DNA of 64,000 nucleotides from Chelydra serpentina (lineage: Eukaryota; Chordata; Testudines; Chelydridae). Both the position numbers and the translations under genes were made by a program. The stretch covers positions 19,810,501 to 19,874,500 of the forward strand of contig JBAIAC010000059.1 of NCBI GenBank assembly GCA_037349315.1, written 5' to 3'. Every line of letters begins with the position of its first letter. Position 1 is the first letter of the stretch. Below are positions 22,878-35,100 of this stretch, piece by piece. A model generated the notes under the pieces. That model did no database searches and had not been told where the DNA came from. It saw only the letters and a list, made by a program, of their open reading frames with translations.

Positions 22878-23148
22878 TTAATTTTTCTGGTTCTGCTTCC
22901 TGGACTTCCCTTGTTGCTGCTGGATCTGTTCCTGTTGCTGCTGTTCTTGCTCCTGCTGCTGTGCTGGAGTGGTGGGAGTGGTTTGTGGGACGCACTCCGT
23001 GCCCGCACAATCGCACTGCTCTACGTGGATGTATGAGTAATCAGTGGTGCTTCCGTCAGGGCAGCTCAGGGTCACCTGTCTTTTGCTGGTCTTGACCTCC
23101 TGACAACACTTGCACGTGTGTTGCATCATATTCGCCTTGAGGGAATAC
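22878..23148 (-). CDS. MUC5AC: Mucin exon w37 (cystine knot end, Q-rich tail, stop)
   Basis: 271 bp including TAA at 22878-22880. Encodes 'MMQHTCKCCQEVKTSKRQ', 'VTLSCPDGSTTDYSY' and 'HVEQCDCAGTEC', the rest of the CTCK domain that dimerises mucins in the ER. About 35 residues follow: a Gln/Glu-rich run then a basic end ('GKSRKQNQKN'). The Gln tail is unlike the human MUC5AC C-terminus I remember. Confidence 0.92.
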
Positions 23149-26100
23149 CTGATTGGACACAAAACAAAGCCAACAAGAAAGAAAGATTTAGAAATACTGC
23201 CGCAAAACCAACAACAAAATACGCCCCTTGCTTAGATATAACCAAATATGGTGCCTCTTTGTTGGAAGCAATCGGTTTGACATTATTACTGTGACAATAC
23301 TGTGGTGAAATATAATTTCAGTGGGACTATTTGTGGAAGAAGTTAGTGCTGCATGTAAGAGTGGCAGAATCTTACCTTACATTAATACTGTGCATTATCA
23401 ACCAAAAACCTCAAAGTACTTTACAAAGGTGGCTAAATATTATTATGTACATTATGGAGATGGAGAAACAGAGAAGAAACAGAGATACAGAGGGGCTAAA
23501 AGACATAGCCAAGGTCACACATCATCTGTGCACAAATGATGTCCAGGATGAGCCTAGCAACCTCATTTTTAAATGGGCCAGAGTTCAAGTCAGGGTGTCA
23601 GAGGTTAAAGGCATTTGTCGCTATACCACTGAGTATCCATCTAGTAAAAACTGATGGGTCTTAAGGTAATTAACGTCTTGTAACACAGCAGGTATCAGAA
23701 ATTTAAGTCAACACAGCAGAAACAAACACCTTCTTCTTAGGTGGATATTAGATGCATTAAAAAAGCATAATTTGCTCTCTGCCACCAATATAATGAATGA
23801 ATGACAAGAGAGCACCGGGACAAGGAGAATGACTAATGAGCTTATAGCCACTTACTTTGAAGAAGTATCACAGTTGCCTTCACAGTATGTTAGTTCAACA
23901 GGCACAGAAGAGTTGCATTCATTGTGTCTGATGACCGTGGTAGTATGTTTCAGTCCACAGGCTGGAGTAATAAAGGGAAAATAATTGAAAATATGTTTGT
24001 TTGCCATATGCAATTATTGATAGAAAACAGAGAGGTGGAGCTGACATCATGTGTTCACCTGTTTTAATTACATATGGCGAAACTGTGGCTCCCTCTCCCT
24101 TAAGCACTGGTGCACGGCCCAGTCTGAATTTTTCCACGGGCACCTCTTAAATGCATGGCCAGCTACCATGATTGGTATGTCACTCTATCCTTCGACGAGA
24201 ACGTGTCCAGCTATGCCGGAGAGTGAGCATGTCCCCGTCCCTTCCACATAATGGCTAGCATTTAGCAGTAGGGAGGGAGAAGCATATACTATACATTTTC
24301 AAAGGAACTGGCCTGTGTGCTGGGAATGTTCTTTTCCCAGCCACTCCCTATTCCCCTCTCTTGCCCCAGCAGAAGGCAAATTGCCCAGACTTATTCTACA
24401 CAGGCATAATGCCTCAGATCACATCAGCCCAGCCAATATATTTGTGCACCTGCCACCCAATGTGGGTAATGTGCTTCAAAGCACTATTTAGACCATGTAT
24501 TTTGTCTTTGCACCACAAAATTAGCATGACTTACTTATAGCGGATAATGGGCATGTTTTGCAGCAGCCATCTTCAGTTAGCTTGATATCAGCCTGGAATG
24601 CAGAAATAGGGGGAAATGATTCAGAATTGGAGTGTACGAACCAACCTGGGGGCTTTCCCTGCTTCCCAAGTTTCCTTGGTGCAGCAAGAGATCTGCATTG
24701 AGATAGATGCTGATTCGAAGCAGGGCTGGGGGAGCTTGATTGGGGAGCTTGCCTCCAGTGAGGAGCAACTTCTGCATCAGTATACCAGTAATAGGCAGCT
24801 TCTTTACAGGCTGGCATTAAGTGGCGCTCATTTTCTCTTTCTACCCTCAGAGTTAAGCATTCTAATGTTGTATATACTAATCCAACTTTTAAATACTGCA
24901 TGCTGCAGATACATGACATTCGGAGTGACTGAAGTTAAAGTGTTGCAAGTAAGGGATTAAACCAGCATTGGTCACATAGTTAATAAAATACTGTCCTTTC
25001 ACCTATGCGGCCCTGGTTCCAGTCCATCCCAAAATCTTGACTGAGTTGGATGGCTTTATTTCAATCAATTCCCCTTCAAAAATAATGTACTCTCCTTCAC
25101 CTTACTTAGTCTCATTGGGTGGGATTTTCAAAAGCACCTAAGTGATTTAGGAGCACACGGCCAATTAACTTTCAATGGAACTTGTGCTCCTGTATCACGT
25201 AACACTTTTGAAAATCCCACTCCTTTTTGTGTGTTCTGTTCTCTACTCCATGCTCTGTAATCCAGCGCAGCACATAACTTTGGCTCAAGTCAAATTCAAA
25301 GGGACCATATTTGAATAGGCTATAATTAGAATTGCATCCCACATAATAGGTATAATCTTTGGACACAATGGTCCTGCTGTTATTGCCTATCCTTCCCCAG
25401 GCAACAAACATGAGAATTAGAGGAATATTTAGTAGTACTTACAGGATTGCAGTTTTCTGGGTACAGGGGTGCACAGACTTTCCTTACAGTGACAGGAATA
25501 AACTGATCCTCAATTTGTTCACATTTATAGAAGGTACAGTTATCACCAGGCTCATGCCAGACTTTGCCAGGCTGTAAGTAACAGTTGTAAAAAATTAATA
25601 CAAACCTATGCATTATGTCTTCAAAAAATCATTTTTTTTCATACTATCGACTACAGTGTGATTATTCTGCAAAAAGCTAATTTACAGTCCTTGAGGGCTA
25701 AATCAGGGGAGTTCCCGTTGAGGGCTTTTGTAATGTTCGCAGCAGAGCTACTATTGTGTAAGTAATAAAGCCCAGTTCATTAAAAGTGTGAGGAGGCTCT
25801 AATTCTATCTTTACACTTTCAAGATAATTTTAATAATGGATTCACCTATCCCTACTCAACTACTGCCGGATTACAGTCAAGCGATAATTATACAATAAGA
25901 ATTAGCGATACCAAGAAAAATGCGGTGAGTGTACAGGTTGGTTTGGAAGGGAGACAAACTGGCTGTGGACAGTCTCTTTGTTTTGTCATCAGTCATATCC
26001 TCAAGTTGTATTAAAGTGTGTATACTTGTAAACATGGTGCTGAAGATGTGTCTGTCTGTAATGACCTATTGTGCCTATTGTAAAGATATCAACATACCCT

Positions 26101-29100
26101 TCCCCTTGAGAAAATACATAGTGAGGCAAACCCTAATACCATTCAAGACAGTGTCAAGATTTCCAGTGACTTCATTGACACCAGGATTTGCCCAGGAAAT
26201 ATTATAAAGCTTCCATTGTGATTGGCCACTTGCAGCCAGATTCTGCCCTCTGATACATGGGAGTGGTTCCCATTGAGAGCAATGAGTGTTGTGTTTTCAT
26301 ACCTAGGGCAAAGCCCGGCCCAGTGTTTTCATCTACATTGCTTTTAATATTGAATTCTGAAAGCTATCATTATTATTGAAGTAGCTCCTAGAAGCCTCAA
26401 TCAGAATGGAAGCCCTATTGTGCTGGGGACTGGCCAAGCACGGAGTGAGATCTAACATGAGAGAAGACACAGCGAGCGAGTGTGATAAACACAAGGACAG
26501 AAAGGGAAAGAAGGAGAATGGAGTTCACAAAACCTTAAAAACAGTAGTTACCTGAAGCACATGGACTGTGTTATCCTCCATCTTCAGTACACAAGCCTCC
26601 TGTACACACTCGCCACAGCACTGTCCAGATTTCATCTTATATTCATAACCCTGTTTATAAAGGAATAAAAAAGGAATTGCACTGAGTCAAGGATGCTCGT
26701 TTCCTCTCAGGCAGGTTTTTAAATTGTGTGCAATGGGACAAAAAGCAGCACTCACCACTGGGCACTCTGTGTCACATGGAATGGGCTGGCAGTCAACAAT
26801 GTTTCTCTGACTGTCTGGCTCTACTTCGGCAGAGCAGGTGCACTTTTCACAGATACCTTTCAGAATGACAGCTCCAGGCTAAACAAAGTCAAAGGAGGCG
26901 TATTAATAGTCAATACAAATAAATTGCTTCATATACAGATCTCACAGATCGGAAATACTGGGCTAAATTCTTTAACAACACTGGAAAATTTGACCCACTT
27001 TATGTAACCCGAGTCCCGGTGTTGGTGATATGAGTACCTTATTTTTCTTGGGGCAAATTCCTTATGTTTATGCAGAGGGTGTTGGAATGTTGTTTTTTGA
27101 TGAAGTAATGGACACTGGTTAACTCAGCCTTTGTGCAAAGAATATACGTTTCAGGCCCCTGCTAGGATTCTGAACCATTTTTTGTTCTATTACATTGTTG
27201 TGGTTATTTGTTATTACTGTAGCACCCAGGAGCCCCAGTCATGGGCCAGGACCCCATTGTGCGAGGCGCTGCAAACGAATACGTTTTCTGTTAAGAGTAA
27301 GTAACATATATGTACATACCATGTAGAAAGTTCCATTGGTTACACAGCCTGGTATTAGCTCTGTAAGGGGAAAAAACAAAACAGTGTGATGCAAATGTAA
27401 TTTTTTAAAAGAAGCAGAAAGACACGAAAAGCTGTCAGTCATTCTGTTGACAAGATATAACAACAGAATATAACTTCTTTACACTGAGCTACTTGGACTG
27501 CTTTCTTCAACCTCTTGACAGATGTGGATGATTCACAAAAGAAGAGCTTAATACTTACTACATGTGAAGATAGTACAACAATTTCCATTTAATACTTCTG
27601 GGATTAACTCATATCCTGGTTGACAGCTGGCCACTGATTCGGGGCACTTGCTAGTGTCACATCCTATGTAATGTAAGACAGAAAACAAGGAGTTCAGCAT
27701 AGTTAAGCACAGAAGATTCTGTATTGTATGAACAAGAACTTCTGAAGTTTCCTCACTGGGCCATAATTAGCACCATCGCTCTGTGAGCAAGCATGAGGAT
27801 GGGATTAGAAGAACCTTTGTAAAGCCTCATTTAAAATTAATGAGCTTTATTCTTAACCTTAATCCTTAAAACAAGTAGGTTAATGTTCTGGCTCAGAAGA
27901 GTGGATTAGTGGAAACTTCTCTCTCAAGTCAGAGACAAGTTTGAAAGGGAAAATTTATAGGGCTGGAGATTCTGGTGACTTTCAGGAATTCATAAAACCT
28001 CTATTCCAGTTTGTAAAAGTTCTAGAGATTTTGTGAAATAGCTTAGAACTTTTGGTGACAGTGGGTTTTTTTGGTGGGATGAGGTCGTATTAGAGAGATT
28101 TTGTTGATTGTGGTATTATTTACTTATTAGGGGAGTACAGTTTGTTTTCTTCCAACAGTTAAAATAATTGGAAATTTCAAATGACTTTTTGCTAGGCATG
28201 CTTTCCCTGTGTTGGTGAAATATATTTCTTTTAAAAGGTGCTCTCTTCAGACATCTTGTAAATGCTATGCAAAAGGTCTTGGGGTCGCGATGGGACAAGT
28301 GGGCACTGTATGAAGAAAGTAAAGTCCAAATTAAATGTTGAAAAGATGTCTCAGCAGTTCCCCACGATATATACAGTATTTTCCACATGGAAGACCTGAG
28401 AGGATTCTTACGGCATTCAGTCTGGACACAGCATGGGTCTTCTTGTGTCAGTGACTGGATAGGTACAAACCCTGGGTCATCACAAGAGACTGGCAGGAGT
28501 GGTTTACACGGACGCTTTGTACACTGCACTGCAAGAGTGTACTTGTCACAAACACAGTCCTGGCAATTGCTTTTCCACTGGTCTCCAGGCTGTAAAAAAA
28601 AATAGTTTAGAACCGAGTCGGACTGTTTGCACTAGTTAGCTTGTTCAGGGCTAAAGCTATGCACAGCTGCATCAGCATCATTTATGTTTATATCATGTCT
28701 AGACTAATCTTTATCAGGGCACCTCAAACTCTGAAAATCCTTAGAAGAGGACCCCATATGTTACTGAAAGTATTTGATCATGACCACCTTTCCTTGCATA
28801 AATCTGTCAATTCCTAGAAATTGTGTGAAGGATACAAGAAATATAATTGAAAGAGCATAGGGAACACCCATGTGTGGTCTGAATCCATAACTACATTCTC
28901 ATATTGGGTATGTCAGGTTATAAAATGGGTCTTGTAGAAATTAGATGGAATTAAAGAATTAAAAATTTCAAAGTTTGCTAGCTCTAATTTTTCCTCCACC
29001 CAGCCCTTCATTTTTAATAAACTTTGCATGCCAAATTCCAGAAAAGAAAGGAAACCAATATGCTGGTCCTCTAGGACTGCTATTTGTCCTTCTTGTATTT

Positions 29101-32100
29101 TTAGAATGTAATGAAAAGATTAGAACTGGAACAACCCATTATCTATAATTTAGTCACTCAAAAAATTACACAGGGTTCCAGAATTCAGACACTTGCATAT
29201 TTTTTCTACTATTTAAGAGGGACACATATTTTCCAAAAATAAATATTCCTCAAAATCTGTTAAAATGTTTGGCAAACCCCATGTTCATAGCCCCCAAATG
29301 TTCCTTCGGCTCGCCAATCTATATTTGGTAAAACATACTGATTGCAATACTCACTAATTTGGGCAGTCCATCTGGTCCTATACAGATACCTGAAAAAAAT
29401 GAAAGGATGGATATTGACATTAGTGCTACTGAGGTGATGTGGAATAAATGTGATAGGATTGAGTCAGGCGACTGCAACCCGAAACAGCCTGCAGATAAAT
29501 CCTAGAAGAGGAGGGCTGACAGATTCATTCAGCCATTGATGTAATTCTTCAGAGATGAAAGGTGGGCAAATTTTCAGATAAATACTGAAAATAACACATC
29601 AGAAATACCTTTTTGTCAGTTTGAATGTTTCACAGGTTCATAATACACTGAGGAGACACTTTACAATTAAAATAACCAATAAGGTGGGGGCAGGGAAGAT
29701 GGTAGAACAAATGTAATGTATTTGTTTTTCACTTCAGAATACAATGGCTGTAATTAAGGTCATATAAGTTAAATGAATTCTGAGCCCAGTTATCAGTGCA
29801 CATTTAGCCACACCATAAAATGACCAAACTGGCAATTATGATATCAGTCTGTGCTGAGAAGAGGCAGAGCACTGTAAAAGGAGGAGTGCTTCAGGGCAGG
29901 GTTGAGATGCTTTGGCAGAGTGGTGTATGGGAATCTTGCATGGGCCGTAGCAGTTGTAGGTCTGGAATTAGCCAGCATTATTAGTTACTTGCTTTCATAA
30001 TCAATAATAGTTCACCATACTCAGCAGTCTTTATAAAACTATCAAGGGCCCAATCCAACACCCATTGAAATCAGTGGAAAGACTCCATGCATCCGATAAA
30101 GTGGGTATTAACCCACGAAAGCTTATGCTGAAATAAATTTGTTAGTCTCTAAGGTGCTACAAGTTTTTCTTTCTTATTTTCGTTTTGCTGACACAGACTA
30201 ACACGGCTACTACACTGAAACCATTCATTTCAGTGGCCACTGGATCAAGTTCTAGATCATCAACAATAATGATTCTCTCTTGTATAGAATTTTTCTTCAG
30301 GAGATCTCAACGTGCTTCACAAAGGAGGATAACTACTGTTATTCCCAGTTCACAGATGGGGAGACTAAAGAACTGGAGAGACTTGCCCCGCATCAGAGGC
30401 AGAGATGGGAATTGAACAAGTGGCCATTCTTCAACTAAAAACTGCAAAAACAGACTGCAGAACTGGAATTCATTTGCAAACTTGACACCATCAAATTAGG
30501 CCTGAATAAAGACTGGGAATGGCTGGGTCACTACAAGAAGTAATCTCCCATCAACTGTTAAGTATGGTCCATCCACCCTGATGTAATTGGCCTCCTTAGC
30601 ACTACAAAAAGTAATTTTTACTCTGTTGACATTCACACCTTCTTGTCATCTATTGGGAATGGCCACATCCACTCTGATTGAATCACTGACACCCCCCCCC
30701 ACCACTTGGTAAGGCAACTCCCATCTTTTCTTGTGCTGTATATTTATGCTTGCCCCCTGTATTTTTCACTCCATGCATCTGAAGAAGTGGGTCATAGCCC
30801 ACAAAATCTTATGCTCTAATAAATGTGTTAGTCTTTAAGGTGCCACAAGACTCCTTGTTGTTTTTACTGAAACAGACTAACAGGGCTACCCCTCTGAAAC
30901 CAAGCCTTCTGACTCCCAGTCCAGAGCCCTACCTACTCCTAAAGTAAAAAACATCATACTTACGACAGTCAGGAGGGACACAGACACCGCTGTTGGCAGT
31001 GAAGAGAAACTTTCCTTCAGGGCAGAAACATCCTTCAGTTAGGCCAGTGCCATTGTGTTGAACCGCTCTAGAGTGGAAAGCGGCATATGTTAGAGTACGG
31101 GTCTCTCACAGGTAAACAGCCAAGTGCAATACGTGCAGGAAGTCACAGCATTTAGATGATGGGTACACGTGAAGAGGGAAAATAATTCAGTTCTTTTAAG
31201 AAACTATAGGAATTACAGGTTAAATTCTTTATTAATGACTAGATCTGGCTGAATAATGATACTTTTTATTCATGAAAAATGCCAAACTTCACCAGATGAA
31301 TTATTCACTGTGGATAATAAAGGATCCTAAGTGACGTAAATCCACAAGGACACATTGAACTAAATGATTTGCTTGTATGTTCTTTCCATACCTTGAATCA
31401 CAGGTAGCAGGATTAAGAGGCCCACATGGCTTATACACTTTGTCGACTGGACATTTATATGCTGTATGGGAAGGGGAAAATATAACAAGGTTAAAAAGCT
31501 GAGTGTTTGCATTTCAGCTTGGGTTATATTTTGTCGAAAGAGGTCCCAGGCTTTTAAGTAGTCTTTCCAACCTCCCCACCTCCATATTCATTCTGGGTTT
31601 CTGTCAATAGAGCACTCAGTGAAGCAGTGAGTAATGGTCATGGGCTAGGTTGAGTTGGGATGTAAGAATTTTAGTTTATCCCTTCATAGGGTGACCAGAT
31701 GTCCCGATTTTATAGGGACAATCCCGATTTTTGGGTCTTTTTCTTATATAGGCTCCTATTACCAACCACCCCCGTCCCGATTTTTCACACTTGCTGTCTG
31801 GTCACCCTATCCCTTCATTGTGTATCATCATTTTCCATGAGTAAATTTCCAATCCTCTCTTCCCCTCTCTGAAATCTCATGTTACTCTCCTGTAATGAGT
31901 AAGCGGGTGCTACAATGAAGCAAAGTAGTAGCTTACCCTTTTGCAAAACACAGCTGTCCAGATTCTTACTCTCCGTGATACCTGTGTAAATCCACAATAG
32001 CTTCAGTTGCTTCACTGAAGCTACGCTGGATTTACATTGGTCTGAGATGAGAATCTGACCTTTACAGTATCACCTCTGGGATGCTCCATGCTGATAACCA

Positions 32101-35100
32101 TTTCTGAATTAGGTATCCAAAGTTTGTTCCAAATCTGGATCATCTGAATTAATGTTGCCATATTCTATCCACTAAACCACAGAGACAGACCTCTTCATGT
32201 TTTTATAGAGATATTAAATACATTGAGTAAGTGTGAGATGCAGGACCAACTTACTGAACAAGCCCCCAGTTACTATTTCATTAACACACATATTTGTTAA
32301 TGCTGCAGTACTTACGGCATTTGCCTTTGGTCTCTCCTCTCCAGTCAATACAAACACCTCTAGTGGCACACAGAGTGGCATATATCTCCAAGCCAGAACA
32401 CTGCATGGATGTATTGGTCATGTGACATGCATCAAAGACACAGCCCTTGTAAAAATCTTGTGGTGGTATCACCTTGTGGCATTCTTCAAAGACTCTTTAA
32501 ACACAACAGAGAAGAAAAAAGTTTCATTTCCCACCGTTGCTATACAAAATCTATTCTTGTCAAAGAGGAACATCATAGTGTGAGCATATTGTCCTTCTCC
32601 TTTGTGATGAGTGTCTGACTGAAATTTAACTCAGCTTTGTTCTAAAAGTGGGCACAAATGCGGGAGAAAGACTCCAGAATGGAAAGGCTGAGAAGTCTGA
32701 AACCATTATGTAGAACATTTTTTATGTACAGTGTACACACATTGTAGATTTTTTTTATGGGGAAAGGAGTCTGTCTTTCTGTCTAAGTTTTCATAAACCA
32801 GACTCATCAGGCATATTACAAATGTTAAGTGATGTTACTGTTTGAAAAATATAACTTGGTATGGATAGATATGCCATGGAAAGCATGGGGGAGATAGATG
32901 ATTTTGTGGTTAAAGCACATAACTACAAGCCATAAGATTTGGGTTTTATTACTTGCCAGGCCCCTGACTTGCTGACATTCTCCATACCCTCTCCTCAGAG
33001 AGCTGTGGAATCATCATGGAAATCTCCTTGGTGTAAACAGGTATGTGGTTTCCACTTGCAGAGAACGTCTATTGCATTTGCCCCCCTCTGCAGCTGTCAC
33101 ACAACTGTTTGGCCTTCAGATATGTGCATAAGGCCACCCTAGATTTGGCCGTGTATTTGTTGATAAGCGCTTGATGGGGATATAGTTCTTATCTCCATCA
33201 TTTTATAAGATTTTTCGATACTTTTGCTTAGTTAAGGAAGAGTAAATTAATTCATTTTTTAAATCTTACTCGCTCAAAATTATCTTGCAAAGAGTAGAAG
33301 GGGGACAGCTGGGAGCTGGAGTGGGGGTGCTGGGTCCAGGTGGTGGTGTTGGTGTTCCTGCACAATATTGCTTCTTGCCATCATCAACCTTCCAATGGGG
33401 AGCCATTTGGCTACAAGAAGGAATGATCTTGCCACTTGGCAAGCGGCAGTCATCTGATTTGATGTTTGTGCATGTACCTGGAAGACCAAACATAACCAGA
33501 TCAGAAGGGTGTGAGCCACTGACAAAGTGCATAACACATTACGTTAACATCAAATTCAAAACTGATATGCATAGTGAATGGATCAAACTCCTTGTAAGTT
33601 TAGATTGCTTGATACCCAAAGTGCATCATTTCCTTTGAGTTTATTTAATAATTGTTTATGTAAGATTAAAATGATAAGACAAAAATCAGGTCATTGAAAT
33701 ATTAAGCATTTGAACCTATTTGTTAGAAGCAGATTGAATGATATAAAAAAGTAACAACGGATGAGACCCAAATTCTCCCTAAATCCATTTACTTTACTTT
33801 TGAGGAATTTCAGTCTATGGTAAGCTTGAATAACTATCTGGCTCAGGGAATAAACATAGGGAGAATGAGAAGAGGAGGATTAATGCATCTATCTTACCAC
33901 ACTGTCCTTCAGTGTTATTGCCAAATTTGCTGAATGGGAGTTTCACTGAGAAGATCAACCCGCTGAAGGTGATGGTAGCTCCAATCTCAGGTATTTCAAG
34001 AACCATGTTGATGCCAAGCTTGGAAACAGAAATGCCATCTTTCTGGAAGCCTGGTTTGACAACCGTGTTATTGAAGATTATCTGCATATGGGGTTAAAAA
34101 TTATGTCATTGCAGGAGTCTCTTTTGTTAGACACGCATTTTAAAATAATTTGTTTACTAATATTTATAATCATGTCATTTCATGATAACATATCCCATGT
34201 TTCTCATATCCCACACCAGGTTTTTATAATAATACCTCATATTGTTTTTTTTTCCTTTCTGTGCTGCTTTACATTCCCTGAGTGACTTAGTTGTGGGACT
34301 AATTATCAGAGTGGTCCTATTCAATTAACATTGTTATGCAATTAGTCATATTCCATCTGGGCAGGCTCTACACTAATACACATTATTTTAAGGCCAAATA
34401 TAATGAGTGAAAATATCATTTGCATCTTTTTTGTAGGCATTTTTCCTTACAGAAAATAGGCCATACTTTTTTAAGCTGCAGAAAGATTCATGCCATTATT
34501 CTGTTAAAACCCTCTCATTATTGTATAATCACAATGGATCAAACCATGAGGGGGGTCTAGCACAGGGAGAGCCCCTGGAACTCTTATTGAAATACAAATT
34601 TCCCCCATCATTTTTATATGATGACTAGTTTCCTCTTTAAATTAAGCTGTTACTCACATTTGCCACATACAAATTCCAGGTGCTAACAAAAGTGTGAACC
34701 TTTGGTTGGTGATATTGTTCTTCAGGAATTATTTCTATGTTAGGAACTTAACTCCTTTCTCATTTGATTGTGATGGAGGAGGGAGAGTTGCAGATCCCTC
34801 AAGTACCATTCTGTTTTGACTGGAAATCATTGGGCTACATTTTACAATATGCCCTATCCCAATGGTTCTCAACTGGGGGTATGGGTACTCCTGGGGGTAC
34901 TCAGAGGTCTTCCAGGGAGTACATCAACTCATCTAGATATTTGCCTAGTTTTACAACAGGCTACATAAAAAGCACTAGTGAAGTTAGTACAAACTAAAAT
35001 TTCATAGGCAATGATTTGTTTATGCTGCTCTGTATACAATACATTGAAATGTAAGTACCGTATTTATATCCCAATAGATTTATTGTATAATTCTATGGTA

